From: Paracoccaceae bacterium
Lineage (GTDB): Bacteria > Pseudomonadota > Alphaproteobacteria > Rhodobacterales > Rhodobacteraceae
DNA length: 37,405 nucleotides
Direction: 5' to 3'
Assembly (NCBI GenBank): GCA_007692585.1
Contig: REBU01000055.1
Span: 1 to 37,405 of the forward strand
Below the pieces are notes generated by a model. That model had not been told where the DNA came from. It saw only the letters and a list, made by a program, of their open reading frames with translations, and made no database searches. Positions 25,333 through 33,043 of this stretch are shown here, in pieces; the first letter of the stretch is position 1; each line of letters opens with the position of its first letter. Position numbers and translations under genes: made by a program.

Positions 25333-25413
25333 ATGCCTGTGACAGCCGCGGCCCAGGACAACAATCGACCGGCAGATGGGGGCAGCTATGGCAATTCAGA
25401 CATCGCTCGGTGA
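25333..25413 (+). CDS. Possible 26-residue leader ORF overlapping the mgtE start
   Basis: ATG 25333 to TGA 25411-25413, in another frame from mgtE, with GCGGGAAC upstream. It runs 26 bases into mgtE. Magnesium transporter genes elsewhere can be controlled through translated leaders (mgtL-type), which makes the position suggestive. The peptide itself has no recognisable feature and only two prolines, so chance is quite possible. Confidence 0.25.
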   Translation: MPVTAAAQDNNRPADGGSYGNSDIAR

Positions 25414-26791
25414 TATGCGCGCTGACGCGCAAGGGGAGCGGCCGGGCTTTGATGCGGGCTTTCTGGCCGTCGAAATCGCACGACTGTTGCGCGAAGATCA
25501 GACACAGGCCATCCGTGAATTTCTGGAGAGTCAGGAACTCGCCGATATTGCCGCGCTGATCGAGGAGTTGGAAGAGGGCGACGATCTGACAGTCCTGCGG
25601 CTGCTTGCGCTGCATGATCAGGCCGAAATGCTGGGGTATTTGCGCGCCAGTTCGCAGGTCGCGTTGGCCACACGCATTCCGCGCCGCGAACTTGTCGCCC
25701 TGATGACCGCGATGAGCCATGACGAACGCGCAGACCTGTTCAAACAGCTTGATGAAGAAGCTCAGGAAGCGATCCTTCCTGCGCTCTCGAAGGCCGAGCG
25801 CGAAGATCTGCGCCGCCTCGCGGCCTATGAGGAATGGACCGTTGGTTCGGTCATGACGTCCGATTACGCGACCCTGATGCCCGAGATGACCTCAAGCCAG
25901 GCCATCGAAGCGTTGCGCGCACAAGCGATCGAAGCCGAGACGATCTATTACGCCTATATCATCGACGACAGCCGGAAATTGGTTGGCGTGGTCAGTCTGC
26001 GTGACCTGCTGACCGCGCGCCCGCGTCAGCTTGTCGAAGAGATCATGGACCGCGAGCCGGTCTGGGTGCGTGCGGATGGGGAACAGGAAGACGCCGCGCG
26101 GCTGATCTCGCGGTATGACCTTCTGGCGCTGCCTGTGCTGGACAATAACGACCGTCTCGTGGGGATCGTGACGGCAGATGACGCCATGGACGTGGCCGAG
26201 GAAGAGGTCACCGAGGATTTCTACAAAGGCTCGATTGTTCAGCCCATCGATCTGTCTGTCGCCGAGGCGACGATTGCGATGCTCTATCGCGCGCGGATTT
26301 TCTGGCTCGTGCTGCTGGTTTTCGGCAATATCTTCTCGGGGGCGGGGATCGCCTATTTTGAAGATACGATTGCCGAACATCTGTCGCTGCTGTTCTTCTT
26401 GCCGCTGCTGATCGCATCGGGAGGCAATGCGGGTACGCAGTCAGCAACGCTGATGGTGCGGGCGTTGGCCACCGGAGATGTGCGTCCGGCTGATTTCGGC
26501 AAGCTTCTGGGGCGCGAGGTTGCCATCGCGCTTGCGCTGGGGGTGACCATGGCTGTTGCTGTCTCGGTCATCGGTGTCTGGCGCGGCGGGCCTGATATTG
26601 CTGTCGTCGTGGCGCTTGCCATGGTGACAATTGTGCTGATGGGGGCGTTGATCGGGATGAGCCTGCCCTTCATCTTCGCCAAGATCGAGCGTGACCCTGC
26701 GGCGGCATCCGGGCCGCTCGTCACCTCGATCGCAGATGTGCTTGGGGTGTTGATTTACTTCACCATTGCAGCGCGGTTGCTGGAGATCTGA
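25388..26791 (+). CDS. mgtE: MgtE magnesium transporter/channel
   Basis: 467-aa magnesium channel. Order of parts: an N-terminal acidic superhelical domain (residues about 25-140, IAALIEELEEGDDLTVLRLLALHDQAEMLGYL), two CBS domains (about 145-265, including VGSVMTSDYATL and ALPVLDNNDRLVGIVTADDAMDV), a plug helix, and five C-terminal membrane helices starting near RARIFWLVLLVFGN. The pore signature GGNAGTQSATLMVRALATGDV is intact. The acidic N domain and CBS pair close the pore when cytosolic magnesium is high. I chose ATG 25388, with GGGGGC upstream, over an in-frame ATG at 25376. A hexapeptide acyltransferase gene follows after 3 bp. Confidence 0.95.
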   Translation: MAIQTSLGDMRADAQGERPGFDAGFLAVEIARLLREDQTQAIREFLESQELADIAALIEELEEGDDLTVLRLLALHDQAEMLGYLRASSQVALATRIPRRELVALMTAMSHDERADLFKQLDEEAQEAILPALSKAEREDLRRLAAYEEWTVGSVMTSDYATLMPEMTSSQAIEALRAQAIEAETIYYAYIIDDSRKLVGVVSLRDLLTARPRQLVEEIMDREPVWVRADGEQEDAARLISRYDLLALPVLDNNDRLVGIVTADDAMDVAEEEVTEDFYKGSIVQPIDLSVAEATIAMLYRARIFWLVLLVFGNIFSGAGIAYFEDTIAEHLSLLFFLPLLIASGGNAGTQSATLMVRALATGDVRPADFGKLLGREVAIALALGVTMAVAVSVIGVWRGGPDIAVVVALAMVTIVLMGALIGMSLPFIFAKIERDPAAASGPLVTSIADVLGVLIYFTIAARLLEI

Positions 26792-26794
26792 CGC

Positions 26795-27289
26795 GTGCCG
26801 GAGCCCATCAGCGCGACTGTGCCCGATTGGTCCCGCGAAACCGCGCGCAAATTCTGGGATCCGTCGCGCAAGCTGTTGCGGGCCCTTCGTGGCTATCAGC
26901 GCGCGCGCAATCCGCTGACGCGGCGGCTGTGGCACATGCGCTTCAGTTTCTGGTGTTGGGTGGCGCAGGTCGACATTGCACCGCAAACCGAGATCGGCGG
27001 TGGCCTGATCTTGCCGCACCCGAATGGGATCGTGATCCATTCTGCGACGGTCATCGGCCCCAACTGTCTGATTTTCCAGCAGGTAACCCTGGGGGCGCGT
27101 GGGCTGGACGGGGTGCCACATATCGGTGGGCATGTCGATATCGGGGCAGGGGCGCGGATTTTGGGGCCGGTCCGGATCGGTGATCATGCCGTGATCGGAG
27201 CCAATGCTGTGGTGATTTGTGATGTGCCGCCGGGGCATGTGGCGCGCGGGGTTCCGGCGCGGGTCTATCCCCGGCGGGACGTGCCTTGA
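26795..27289 (+). CDS. Left-handed beta-helix acyltransferase, serine O-acetyltransferase-like
   Basis: 164-aa protein with hexapeptide repeats (IGGGLILPHPNGIVIHSATVIGPN..., then VDIGAGARILGPVRIGDHAVIGANAVV). The catalytic histidine of CysE-type enzymes fits LPHPNGIVI. It is much shorter than CysE (about 270 aa) and lacks the CysE N-terminal helical domain, so it is closer to the short SAT-like acetyltransferases of polysaccharide loci. Acceptor is unknown. The start is GTG 26795, 3 bp after the mgtE stop, so the two are probably co-transcribed although no functional link is obvious. Confidence 0.8.
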   Translation: MPEPISATVPDWSRETARKFWDPSRKLLRALRGYQRARNPLTRRLWHMRFSFWCWVAQVDIAPQTEIGGGLILPHPNGIVIHSATVIGPNCLIFQQVTLGARGLDGVPHIGGHVDIGAGARILGPVRIGDHAVIGANAVVICDVPPGHVARGVPARVYPRRDVP

Positions 27290-27349
27290 TCGCCTTGCAT
27301 TTGTGGGGCTGATTGGCTACCCCGGCGCGGGACAGCGAAAGGCAAGAGC

Positions 27350-28432
27350 ATGAGTGCAATCGAAGAGCTTCGTGGCAAGTTTCTGGAACAGATCGGCACC
27401 GCCCGGGATGCCGACAGTCTTGAGGCCGTGCGCCTTGCCGCTCTGGGCAAGAAGGGCGAAATCAGCCTGAAGATGCGCGATCTGGGCCAGATGAGCCCGG
27501 AGGAACGCCAGATCGCCGGTCCGGCGCTGAACGGGCTGAAATCCGAGATCGATGCTGCGCTGAAAGCGCGCCGCGCGGCGCTGGAGGATGCCGCACTTGA
27601 CGCGCGGCTGCAGGCCGAGTGGCTGGATGTGACGCTGCCGGGCCGCCCGCGCCCGATGGGCACGATCCACCCGATCAGCCAGGTGATGGACGAGCTGACC
27701 GCGATTTTCGCCGATATGGGCTTTTCGGTGGCCGAAGGTCCGCAGATCGAATCCGACTGGTACAATTTCGACGCGCTCAATATCGCGCCCGAACATCCTG
27801 CGCGTCAGGAGCATGATACGTTTTTCCTGCATCGCGACGCTGGCGACACCCGGCCCCCGCATGTGCTGCGCACCCATACCTCGCCAGTCCAGATCCGCGC
27901 GATGCAGGGGCAGGGCGCGCCCATCCGCGTGATCGCGCCGGGGCGTGTCTACCGTATGGATATGGACCAGACCCACACGCCGATGTTCCATCAGGTCGAG
28001 GGCTTGGCGATTGACCGCAACATCACCATGGCGCAGCTCAAATGGACGCTGGAAGAATTCTGCCGCGCGTTTTTCGAGCTCGATCAGGTCGAGCTGCGCT
28101 TCCGCGCCTCGCATTTTCCCTTTACCGAACCCTCGGCCGAGGTTGATATCCGCTGCTCCTGGGAAGGGGGCCAGCTCAAGCTCGGCGAAGGCAAGGACTG
28201 GCTGGAGATCCTTGGTTCTGGCATGGTGCACCCGCATGTCCTGCGTGCAGGCGGCATTGACCCTGAAATCTGGCAAGGCTTCGCCTTTGGGATGGGGATC
28301 GACCGGATCGCGATGCTGAAGTACGGCATCCCCGATCTACGCGCTTTCTTCGAGAGCGACCTGCGCTGGCTGCGCCATTATGGCTTCGCCGCGCTCGATC
28401 AGCCTGCCCTCGCAGCCGGCCTCAGTCGCTAA
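27350..28432 (+). CDS. pheS: Phenylalanyl-tRNA synthetase alpha subunit
   Basis: 360-aa catalytic subunit that charges tRNA-Phe as an alpha2beta2 tetramer. The N-terminal coiled coil (residues 1-90) binds tRNA. Class II motifs follow: motif 1 around [19 protein letters not shown], motif 2 in [22 protein letters not shown], and motif 3 in [18 protein letters not shown]. The phenylalanine pocket segment [17 protein letters not shown] is standard. AAAGGCAAGAGC precedes ATG 27350. The beta-subunit gene pheT does not follow; a convergent glnA does, so pheT is elsewhere. Confidence 0.96.
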   Translation: MSAIEELRGKFLEQIGTARDADSLEAVRLAALGKKGEISLKMRDLGQMSPEERQIAGPALNGLKSEIDAALKARRAALEDAALDARLQAEWLDVTLPGRPRPMGTIHPISQVMDELTAIFADMGFSVAEGPQIESDWYNFDALNIAPEHPARQEHDTFFLHRDAGDTRPPHVLRTHTSPVQIRAMQGQGAPIRVIAPGRVYRMDMDQTHTPMFHQVEGLAIDRNITMAQLKWTLEEFCRAFFELDQVELRFRASHFPFTEPSAEVDIRCSWEGGQLKLGEGKDWLEILGSGMVHPHVLRAGGIDPEIWQGFAFGMGIDRIAMLKYGIPDLRAFFESDLRWLRHYGFAALDQPALAAGLSR

Positions 28433-28467
28433 CTCCTTTCATCTTCGCAAAAATATCCACGGGGATT

Positions 28468-28529
28468 TTCAAGGGGGTCGCCATTGTTGCGCCATTGGTC
28501 CTAGCGACAATGGCGACGCTCCCCTTGAA
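28468..28529. repeat. Large imperfect palindrome between pheS and glnA
   Basis: TTCAAGGGGGTCGCCATTGT (28468-28487) pairs with the segment at 28507-28529, which matches it apart from a 3-base insertion, around a 19-base loop. CGCCATTG also occurs as a direct repeat at 28479-28486 and 28490-28497. It follows TTTCATCTTCGCAAAAATA (28437-28455), a string I recall as recurrent after genes in this family. Confidence 0.6.
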
Positions 28530-28538
28530 GCAGGGAGT

Positions 28539-28560
28539 TTGAGGGACGGCAGTCCCTCAA
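28539..28560. repeat. Short perfect hairpin between pheS and glnA
   Basis: TTGAGGGAC-GGCA-GTCCCTCAA, 9-bp perfect stem with a 4-base loop, 10 bp after the large palindrome. No T-run, so a stability or pause hairpin is more likely than termination. Confidence 0.5.
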
Positions 28561-28570
28561 GCCACCCCAA

Positions 28571-28602
28571 CGAAAAAGGCCCCCGCCAAAAGCAGGGGCC
28601 TT
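28571..28602 (-). terminator. Intrinsic terminator of glnA
   Basis: On the minus strand AAGGCCCC-N11-GGGGCCTT is followed by TTTCG. It begins 20 bp after the glnA stop. On the plus strand the tail is only TTCTGT, so glnA is the main client, with possible weak use by pheS. Confidence 0.8.
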
Positions 28603-28621
28603 CTGTCATGTTCAGACGCGC

Positions 28622-30028
28622 TTACAAACTGTAATACATCGCGTATTCGATCGGGTGCGGGGTGTGCTCATAGGCATAGACCTCTTCCCATTTCAGATCG
28701 ATATAGGCCATGATCTGATCCTTCGTGAACACGTCACCTGCAAGCAGGAAGTCGTGATCGGCGGCCAGCGTTTCGAGCGCCTCGCGCAAAGACGCGCAGA
28801 CAGTCGGGATGCCTTCCAGCTCTTCGGGGGGCAGATCGTAAAGATCCTTGTCCGAAGACGGGCCCGGATCGATCTTGTTCTTGATCCCGTCAAGCCCGGC
28901 CATCAGCAGGGCCGCGAAAGCCAGATAGGGGTTGGCGGTCGGGTCGGGGAAACGTGCCTCGACGCGCTTGGCCTTGGGGCTTTCCGAGAACGGGATGCGG
29001 ATACAGCCCGAACGGTTGGACGCCGAATAGGCGCGCAGCACAGGGGCTTCAAAGCCGGGGATCAGGCGCTTGTAGCTGTTGGTCGACGGGTTGGTAAACG
29101 CATTCAGCGACTTGGCATGCTTCAGGATGCCGCCGATGAAATAGAGCGCCTCCTGGCTCAGATCAGCATATTTGTCGCCTGCAAACAAAGGCTTGCCATC
29201 TTTCCAGATCGACATGTTGACATGCATCCCGGTGCCGTTGTCGCCTTTTACAGGCTTGGGCATGAAGGTTGCGGTCTTGCCATAAGCATCGGCCACGTTG
29301 CGCACGACATATTTGTACTTGATGATCTCGTCCGCCTGTTTGGTCAGCGAATTGAAGATCAGACCCAGTTCGTGCTGTGCGGACGCCACCTCGGTGTGGT
29401 GCTTGTCCACTTTCATGCCCATTTCCTTCATGGTCGTGAGCATTTCCGAGCGCATGTCCTGATTGGCGTCAATCGGGTTCATGGCGAAATAGTGACCCTT
29501 GACGCCCGGGCGGTGGCCTGAATTGCCGTGCTCATAGGTCGTGTCAGAGTTCCAGGCGGCTTCCTCGGCATCAACCTCGAAACTGACCTTGTTGATCTTG
29601 TCGCTGTATTTCACGCTGTCAAAGACGAAAAATTCAGCTTCCGGTCCGAAATAGGCCGTGTCGCCGATGCCGGTCGACTTCAGATAGGCTTCGGCTTTTT
29701 CGGCCGTGCCGCGCGGGTCGCGGGAATAGGCTTCGCCCGTGTCTGGCTCGACGATCGAGGCGTGGATGGCGGCGGTTTTTTCGGCATAGAACGGATCGAT
29801 ATAGACCGAGTCCAAATCGAAAATCAGTTTCATGTCAGAGGCTTCAATGCCCTTCCAGCCCGGCACCGAGGAGCCGTCGAACATGAAGCCTTCCTCAAGA
29901 AAGTCCTCATCGACCAGATCATTGACCACGGTCACATGCAGCATGCGTCCGCGGGGGTCGACAAAGCGGATATCGAGATAGGCGACGTCCTCATCGCTTA
30001 TCATCTTGAGAATATCGGCTGGACTCAT
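28622..30028 (-). CDS. glnA: Glutamine synthetase, type I
   Basis: 468-aa housekeeping enzyme making glutamine from glutamate, ammonia and ATP; a dodecamer in the cytoplasm. Motifs: MFDGSSVPGW with the ammonia-site aspartate, PEAEFFVFD, HHTEVASAQHELGL, KPVKGDNGTGMHVN, NRSGCIRIPFSESPKAKRVEARFPD. The adenylylation tyrosine is Tyr397 in KDLYDLPPEE, the same number as in E. coli, so control by GlnE is expected. It shares only the fold and core motifs with the two ligases at 5115 and 7185. It lies 62 bp after glnB on the same strand, the usual glnBA operon, with an AAGGAAAC ribosome site and its own terminator. Confidence 0.98.
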   Translation of the reverse strand: MSPADILKMISDEDVAYLDIRFVDPRGRMLHVTVVNDLVDEDFLEEGFMFDGSSVPGWKGIEASDMKLIFDLDSVYIDPFYAEKTAAIHASIVEPDTGEAYSRDPRGTAEKAEAYLKSTGIGDTAYFGPEAEFFVFDSVKYSDKINKVSFEVDAEEAAWNSDTTYEHGNSGHRPGVKGHYFAMNPIDANQDMRSEMLTTMKEMGMKVDKHHTEVASAQHELGLIFNSLTKQADEIIKYKYVVRNVADAYGKTATFMPKPVKGDNGTGMHVNMSIWKDGKPLFAGDKYADLSQEALYFIGGILKHAKSLNAFTNPSTNSYKRLIPGFEAPVLRAYSASNRSGCIRIPFSESPKAKRVEARFPDPTANPYLAFAALLMAGLDGIKNKIDPGPSSDKDLYDLPPEELEGIPTVCASLREALETLAADHDFLLAGDVFTKDQIMAYIDLKWEEVYAYEHTPHPIEYAMYYSL

Positions 30029-30090
30029 GTCAGTTTCCTTTTTCTTTGGAGGTTGTTGCAGGCGCTTTTACCTGCTGAAAAACTTGACGC

Positions 30091-30490
<400 letters not shown>

Positions 30491-30613
30491 TCTGGCGGGA
30501 CAATCTGATAGGCTAAGCTTAAGCACAGTGTCATGGCTGAAAAAATTAAAATGATCGCAATATAGTCAAAACGCCTAAAAAATATGCATAATGAGAACGG
30601 ATGGATCTTTGGA

Positions 30614-31342
30614 GTGACTGATTTTCTGACATCTGCCCAAATGCGCGCCATCGAACAAGCTGCGATTGAGTCGGGCGCAGTGTCTGGCGCAGAGTTGATG
30701 GACCGCGCCGGGCGCGGGGCCGTCGAGATGGTGTTTGCCACCTGGCCCGACCTGGCCGAGGCGCCGGCTATCGCCTTTGTGCTTTGCGGGCCGGGAAATA
30801 ACGGCGGTGACGGCTATGTCATGGCGCGGCTGTTGCGCGCGCAAGGGTGGCACGTCAGGATCGCGCAATTCGGCCCAGACGAACCGGTGACACCGGATGC
30901 ACGGATGAATTTCCACAAGGCACAGGTCGCGGGCTGCGCGGTTGCGCAGATCTCGGGCCAGCTCGCTCTGGAAATTTTCGCGCAGGCGGGGTCTGTGCTG
31001 GTCATTGACGCACTTTTCGGGACGGGGGTGACGCGGGCCTTGCCGCCGGAACTCCGTGCGCTGTCGCACCTGCTGGAGGACGGCGCGCAGAAGGCGCGCC
31101 GAGACGTCGCGTGGGCAGCCCCGCGCTTCATGGCCGTTGATCTGCCCTCGGGGCTTTGTGCCGATACCGGACAGGTGCTTGGGGAGCCAGAAGGGGGCAG
31201 GGCGTTCATGGCGGATCTGACAGTGACTTTTCATGGGCTGAAACATGGGCATGTCAGAGCCTCCGGACCGGCGCTTTGCGGGCTGGTGCGGGTCGTCGAT
31301 ATCGGTTTGTGGCCTTGGGACGAGCTGCGCCATGGGGTTTGA
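30614..31342 (+). CDS. nnrE: NAD(P)H-hydrate epimerase domain protein (separate gene)
   Basis: 242-aa YjeF N-terminal-domain protein that epimerises damaged NAD(P)H hydrates (NAD(P)HX). Motifs: LTSAQMRAIEQAAI, GPGNNGGDGYVMARLL, VIDALFGTG, AVDLPSGLCADTG, and the C-terminal LTVTFHGLKHGH. I prefer GTG 30614 because the protein then starts MTDFLTSAQM, the usual start; an in-frame ATG at 30584 would add 10 residues and has no ribosome site. In most bacteria this domain is fused to the dehydratase (NnrD). Here it stops at TGA 31340, 11 bp inside the dehydratase frame. Divergent from glnB. Confidence 0.88.
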   Translation: MTDFLTSAQMRAIEQAAIESGAVSGAELMDRAGRGAVEMVFATWPDLAEAPAIAFVLCGPGNNGGDGYVMARLLRAQGWHVRIAQFGPDEPVTPDARMNFHKAQVAGCAVAQISGQLALEIFAQAGSVLVIDALFGTGVTRALPPELRALSHLLEDGAQKARRDVAWAAPRFMAVDLPSGLCADTGQVLGEPEGGRAFMADLTVTFHGLKHGHVRASGPALCGLVRVVDIGLWPWDELRHGV

Positions 31343-32201
31343 GGAGACACTGATTGCGGCGCTGCGCAAGCATGTTGGCCAGCACAAATTCGACCATGGC
31401 CATGCGTTGGTCCTCTCGGGCGGTGTCGGACGTGGCGGGGCCGCGCGGCTTGCGGCACGCGGGGCCTTGCGGATTGGGGCCGGGCTGGTGACACTTGGCT
31501 GCCCGCCCGCGGCATTGATCGAGAATGCCGCGCGGCTGGATGCCGTGATGTTACGGCCCCTGCGCGACGCTTCTGCGCTGCGCGCGACGCTCGAAGATCG
31601 CCGGATCAGCGCCGTTTGTGTTGGTCCCGGCTTCGGGCTTGAGGCGCGCGAGGCGGATCTTCTGGACGCGCTGCTGGATATGGCGCGGGTGCAGGCGCTG
31701 CCACTGGTGCTGGATGCGGATGCCTTGACCTTGCTGGCCCGCTGGACTGGCGGGCTGCCCACCTTGCCTGCAGGGTCTGTCCTGACCCCGCATGACGGCG
31801 AATTCGCGCGGCTCTTTCCAGATCTGGCCGCGCAAATGTCTTGCGACTCCCCTGCCGAGGCGCATGCAGCGCGCAGATTGGCAGTGGCAGAGGCGGCGAG
31901 GCGTGTGCAGGCCGTGGTCTTGCTGAAGGGAGCGCGAACCGTAATCGCAGGGCCGCAAGGGCAGGTCGTGGAGCAGGCTGCGACAGGGCCGCGGGCCGCA
32001 CCATGGCTTGCCACCGCGGGCTCGGGCGATGTGCTGGCTGGGTTTGTGACGGGGCTATGCGCGCGCGGGATTGACGGTGTCGACGCGGCGCAATGGGCGG
32101 CGTTCCTGCATGTCGAAACTGCGCGCGGCTTTGGCCCCGGATTGATTGCTGAAGACCTGCCGGACCGGCTGCCAGTGGTGTTACGTCGCCTCGGGGTCTG
32201 A
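31332..32201 (+). CDS. nnrD: ADP-dependent NAD(P)H-hydrate dehydratase domain protein (separate gene)
   Basis: 289-aa YjeF C-terminal ribokinase-like protein that dehydrates NAD(P)HX with ADP or ATP. Motifs: HKFDHGHALVLSGGVGRGGAARLAARGALRIGAGLVTLGCP, VGPGF, LDADALTLL, TPHDGEFARLFP, LLKGARTVIA, and the phosphate loop LATAGSGDVLAGFVTG. ATG 31332 overlaps the epimerase stop by 11 bp in the +1 frame. There is no separate ribosome site apart from GGGG-like bases, so coupling is likely. The first residues (GFEETLIAALRKHVGQHKFDHG) resemble the linker of fused homologues. Removing one T from GTTTGAG at 31337-31343 would restore a single open frame. Confidence 0.88.
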   Translation: MGFEETLIAALRKHVGQHKFDHGHALVLSGGVGRGGAARLAARGALRIGAGLVTLGCPPAALIENAARLDAVMLRPLRDASALRATLEDRRISAVCVGPGFGLEAREADLLDALLDMARVQALPLVLDADALTLLARWTGGLPTLPAGSVLTPHDGEFARLFPDLAAQMSCDSPAEAHAARRLAVAEAARRVQAVVLLKGARTVIAGPQGQVVEQAATGPRAAPWLATAGSGDVLAGFVTGLCARGIDGVDAAQWAAFLHVETARGFGPGLIAEDLPDRLPVVLRRLGV

Positions 32202-32263
32202 TCGGCGGGTCACACCTGATCGGGCAATGGTCTGTTCCCGTCGCTCTGATGGGCGGGGCTGGG

Positions 32264-32743
32264 TTAGTGTGCCGACTGCTTGACCAAAGCTGCCAGCCCA
32301 TTTGCGACAATCACCACATCTGTGTCGAAGATCAGTTGATAGAGCAGTCCGGTTGCGCTGATGGACCGAACAGATTGCCCGTCAACCATATTGCGGGATG
32401 CGATCAGACATGGCTTGCCGAAGATAAGATCGCTCCGCCAATCGCGCAGGCCCAGTTTCTGCCCCGCGCCGACCGTCAGATCCCGTTCAGGGCGCATCTC
32501 ATCTGATCCTGCGCGCAGCTGCACCAGATCGCCGATCGCTGCGGTTGCTTTGCGTATCCCGCGCAGCTCGACGATCTGACCTTTCGTATCAAGCACCAGA
32601 TCGCCTGCCATGATCCGTTCAATCGGTCGTGGCCCCGTGATGGTGGCGATCCGCGTATCGCGGGCGAAGCCCTGCAGCGCATCCGGTTTGCGTGCACGCG
32701 GTCGGCGCAGGGGTGGGGCAAGAGTGATGGTATGTGCAAACAT
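32264..32743 (-). CDS. Small Hint-domain-like protein, apparently without catalytic residues
   Basis: 159-aa protein of the Hint_2 type that is abundant in Rhodobacteraceae. The recognisable parts are FARDTRIATITGPRPIERIMAGDLVLDTKG (compare G-T-x-I-x-T-x-x-G-x-R-x-V-E-x-L-x-x-GD-x-V), then LTVGAGQKLGLRDWRSDLIFGKPCLIASRNMVDGQSVRSI and LLYQLIFDTDVVIVANG. The starting cysteine of self-splicing Hint domains is missing, and the His of the usual S-P-x-H-R-x-L motif is replaced (VGAGQKLGL). Autoprocessing is therefore unlikely; function unknown. ATG 32743 has AGGAGA upstream. A longer frame reaches into the tRNA gene and was rejected. Confidence 0.75.
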   Translation of the reverse strand: MFAHTITLAPPLRRPRARKPDALQGFARDTRIATITGPRPIERIMAGDLVLDTKGQIVELRGIRKATAAIGDLVQLRAGSDEMRPERDLTVGAGQKLGLRDWRSDLIFGKPCLIASRNMVDGQSVRSISATGLLYQLIFDTDVVIVANGLAALVKQSAH

Positions 32744-32811
32744 GGCGCGAATCTCCTGTCCCAAAATATGCAACTGAATTGTAACCATGAGGTAAAATGC
32801 GGCTGCAGATT

Positions 32812-32836
32812 CATTGTTTCCTTTCAGAAAACAATG
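32812..32836. repeat. Inverted repeat upstream of the Hint-domain gene
   Basis: CATTGTTT-N9-AAACAATG, perfect 8-bp arms, 69 bp upstream of the Hint-domain ATG and 107 bp upstream of the tRNA. It may be a regulator site; no family can be assigned. Confidence 0.3.
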
Positions 32837-32942
32837 TCGGGGAAATGAGGCGGGATTTGGGCAGGAGTCATTGGGCTGCGCGACAGTGTTGCATTTTTTC
32901 CTCTCGCCTCTGCGCGCGGCGGGTGCTAAATGCGCCAGCAAT

Positions 32943-33027
32943 GCGGGTGTGGCGAAATTGGCAGACGCACCAGATTTAGGTTCTGGCGCCGCAAGGCGTG
33001 GGGGTTCAAGTCCCTCCACCCGCACCA
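32943..33027 (+). tRNA. tRNA-Leu, anticodon UAG
   Basis: 85-nt class II tRNA with encoded CCA. The acceptor stem GCGGGTG pairs with CACCCGC. The anticodon loop TTTAGGT is closed by CCAGA/TCTGG, giving UAG. A long variable arm CGCCGCAAGGCG is present, as expected for leucine. The T-arm GGGGGTTCAAGTCCCTC is normal. A run of T follows at once (33028-33033) and may end transcription. Confidence 0.97.
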
Positions 33028-33043
33028 TTTTTTCTGATTGGGG

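Noticed and set aside
25228-25387. M-box-type magnesium riboswitch before mgtE
   Set aside because: I could not find the conserved M-box helices by eye; only the length of the leader is suggestive.
28468-28529. CRISPR repeat or insertion-sequence end
   Set aside because: A single inverted repeat with no array, no transposase and no target duplication visible.
28655-29521. 288-codon open frame opposite glnA
   Set aside because: It is fully antisense to a certain gene, has no family motif or ribosome site, and is explained by third-position GC bias.
32744-33028. N-terminal extension of the Hint-domain frame, beginning MVRVEGLEPPRL
   Set aside because: This part is the reverse strand of tRNA-Leu and its flank, a well-known false-ORF pattern; ATG 32743 has the ribosome site.
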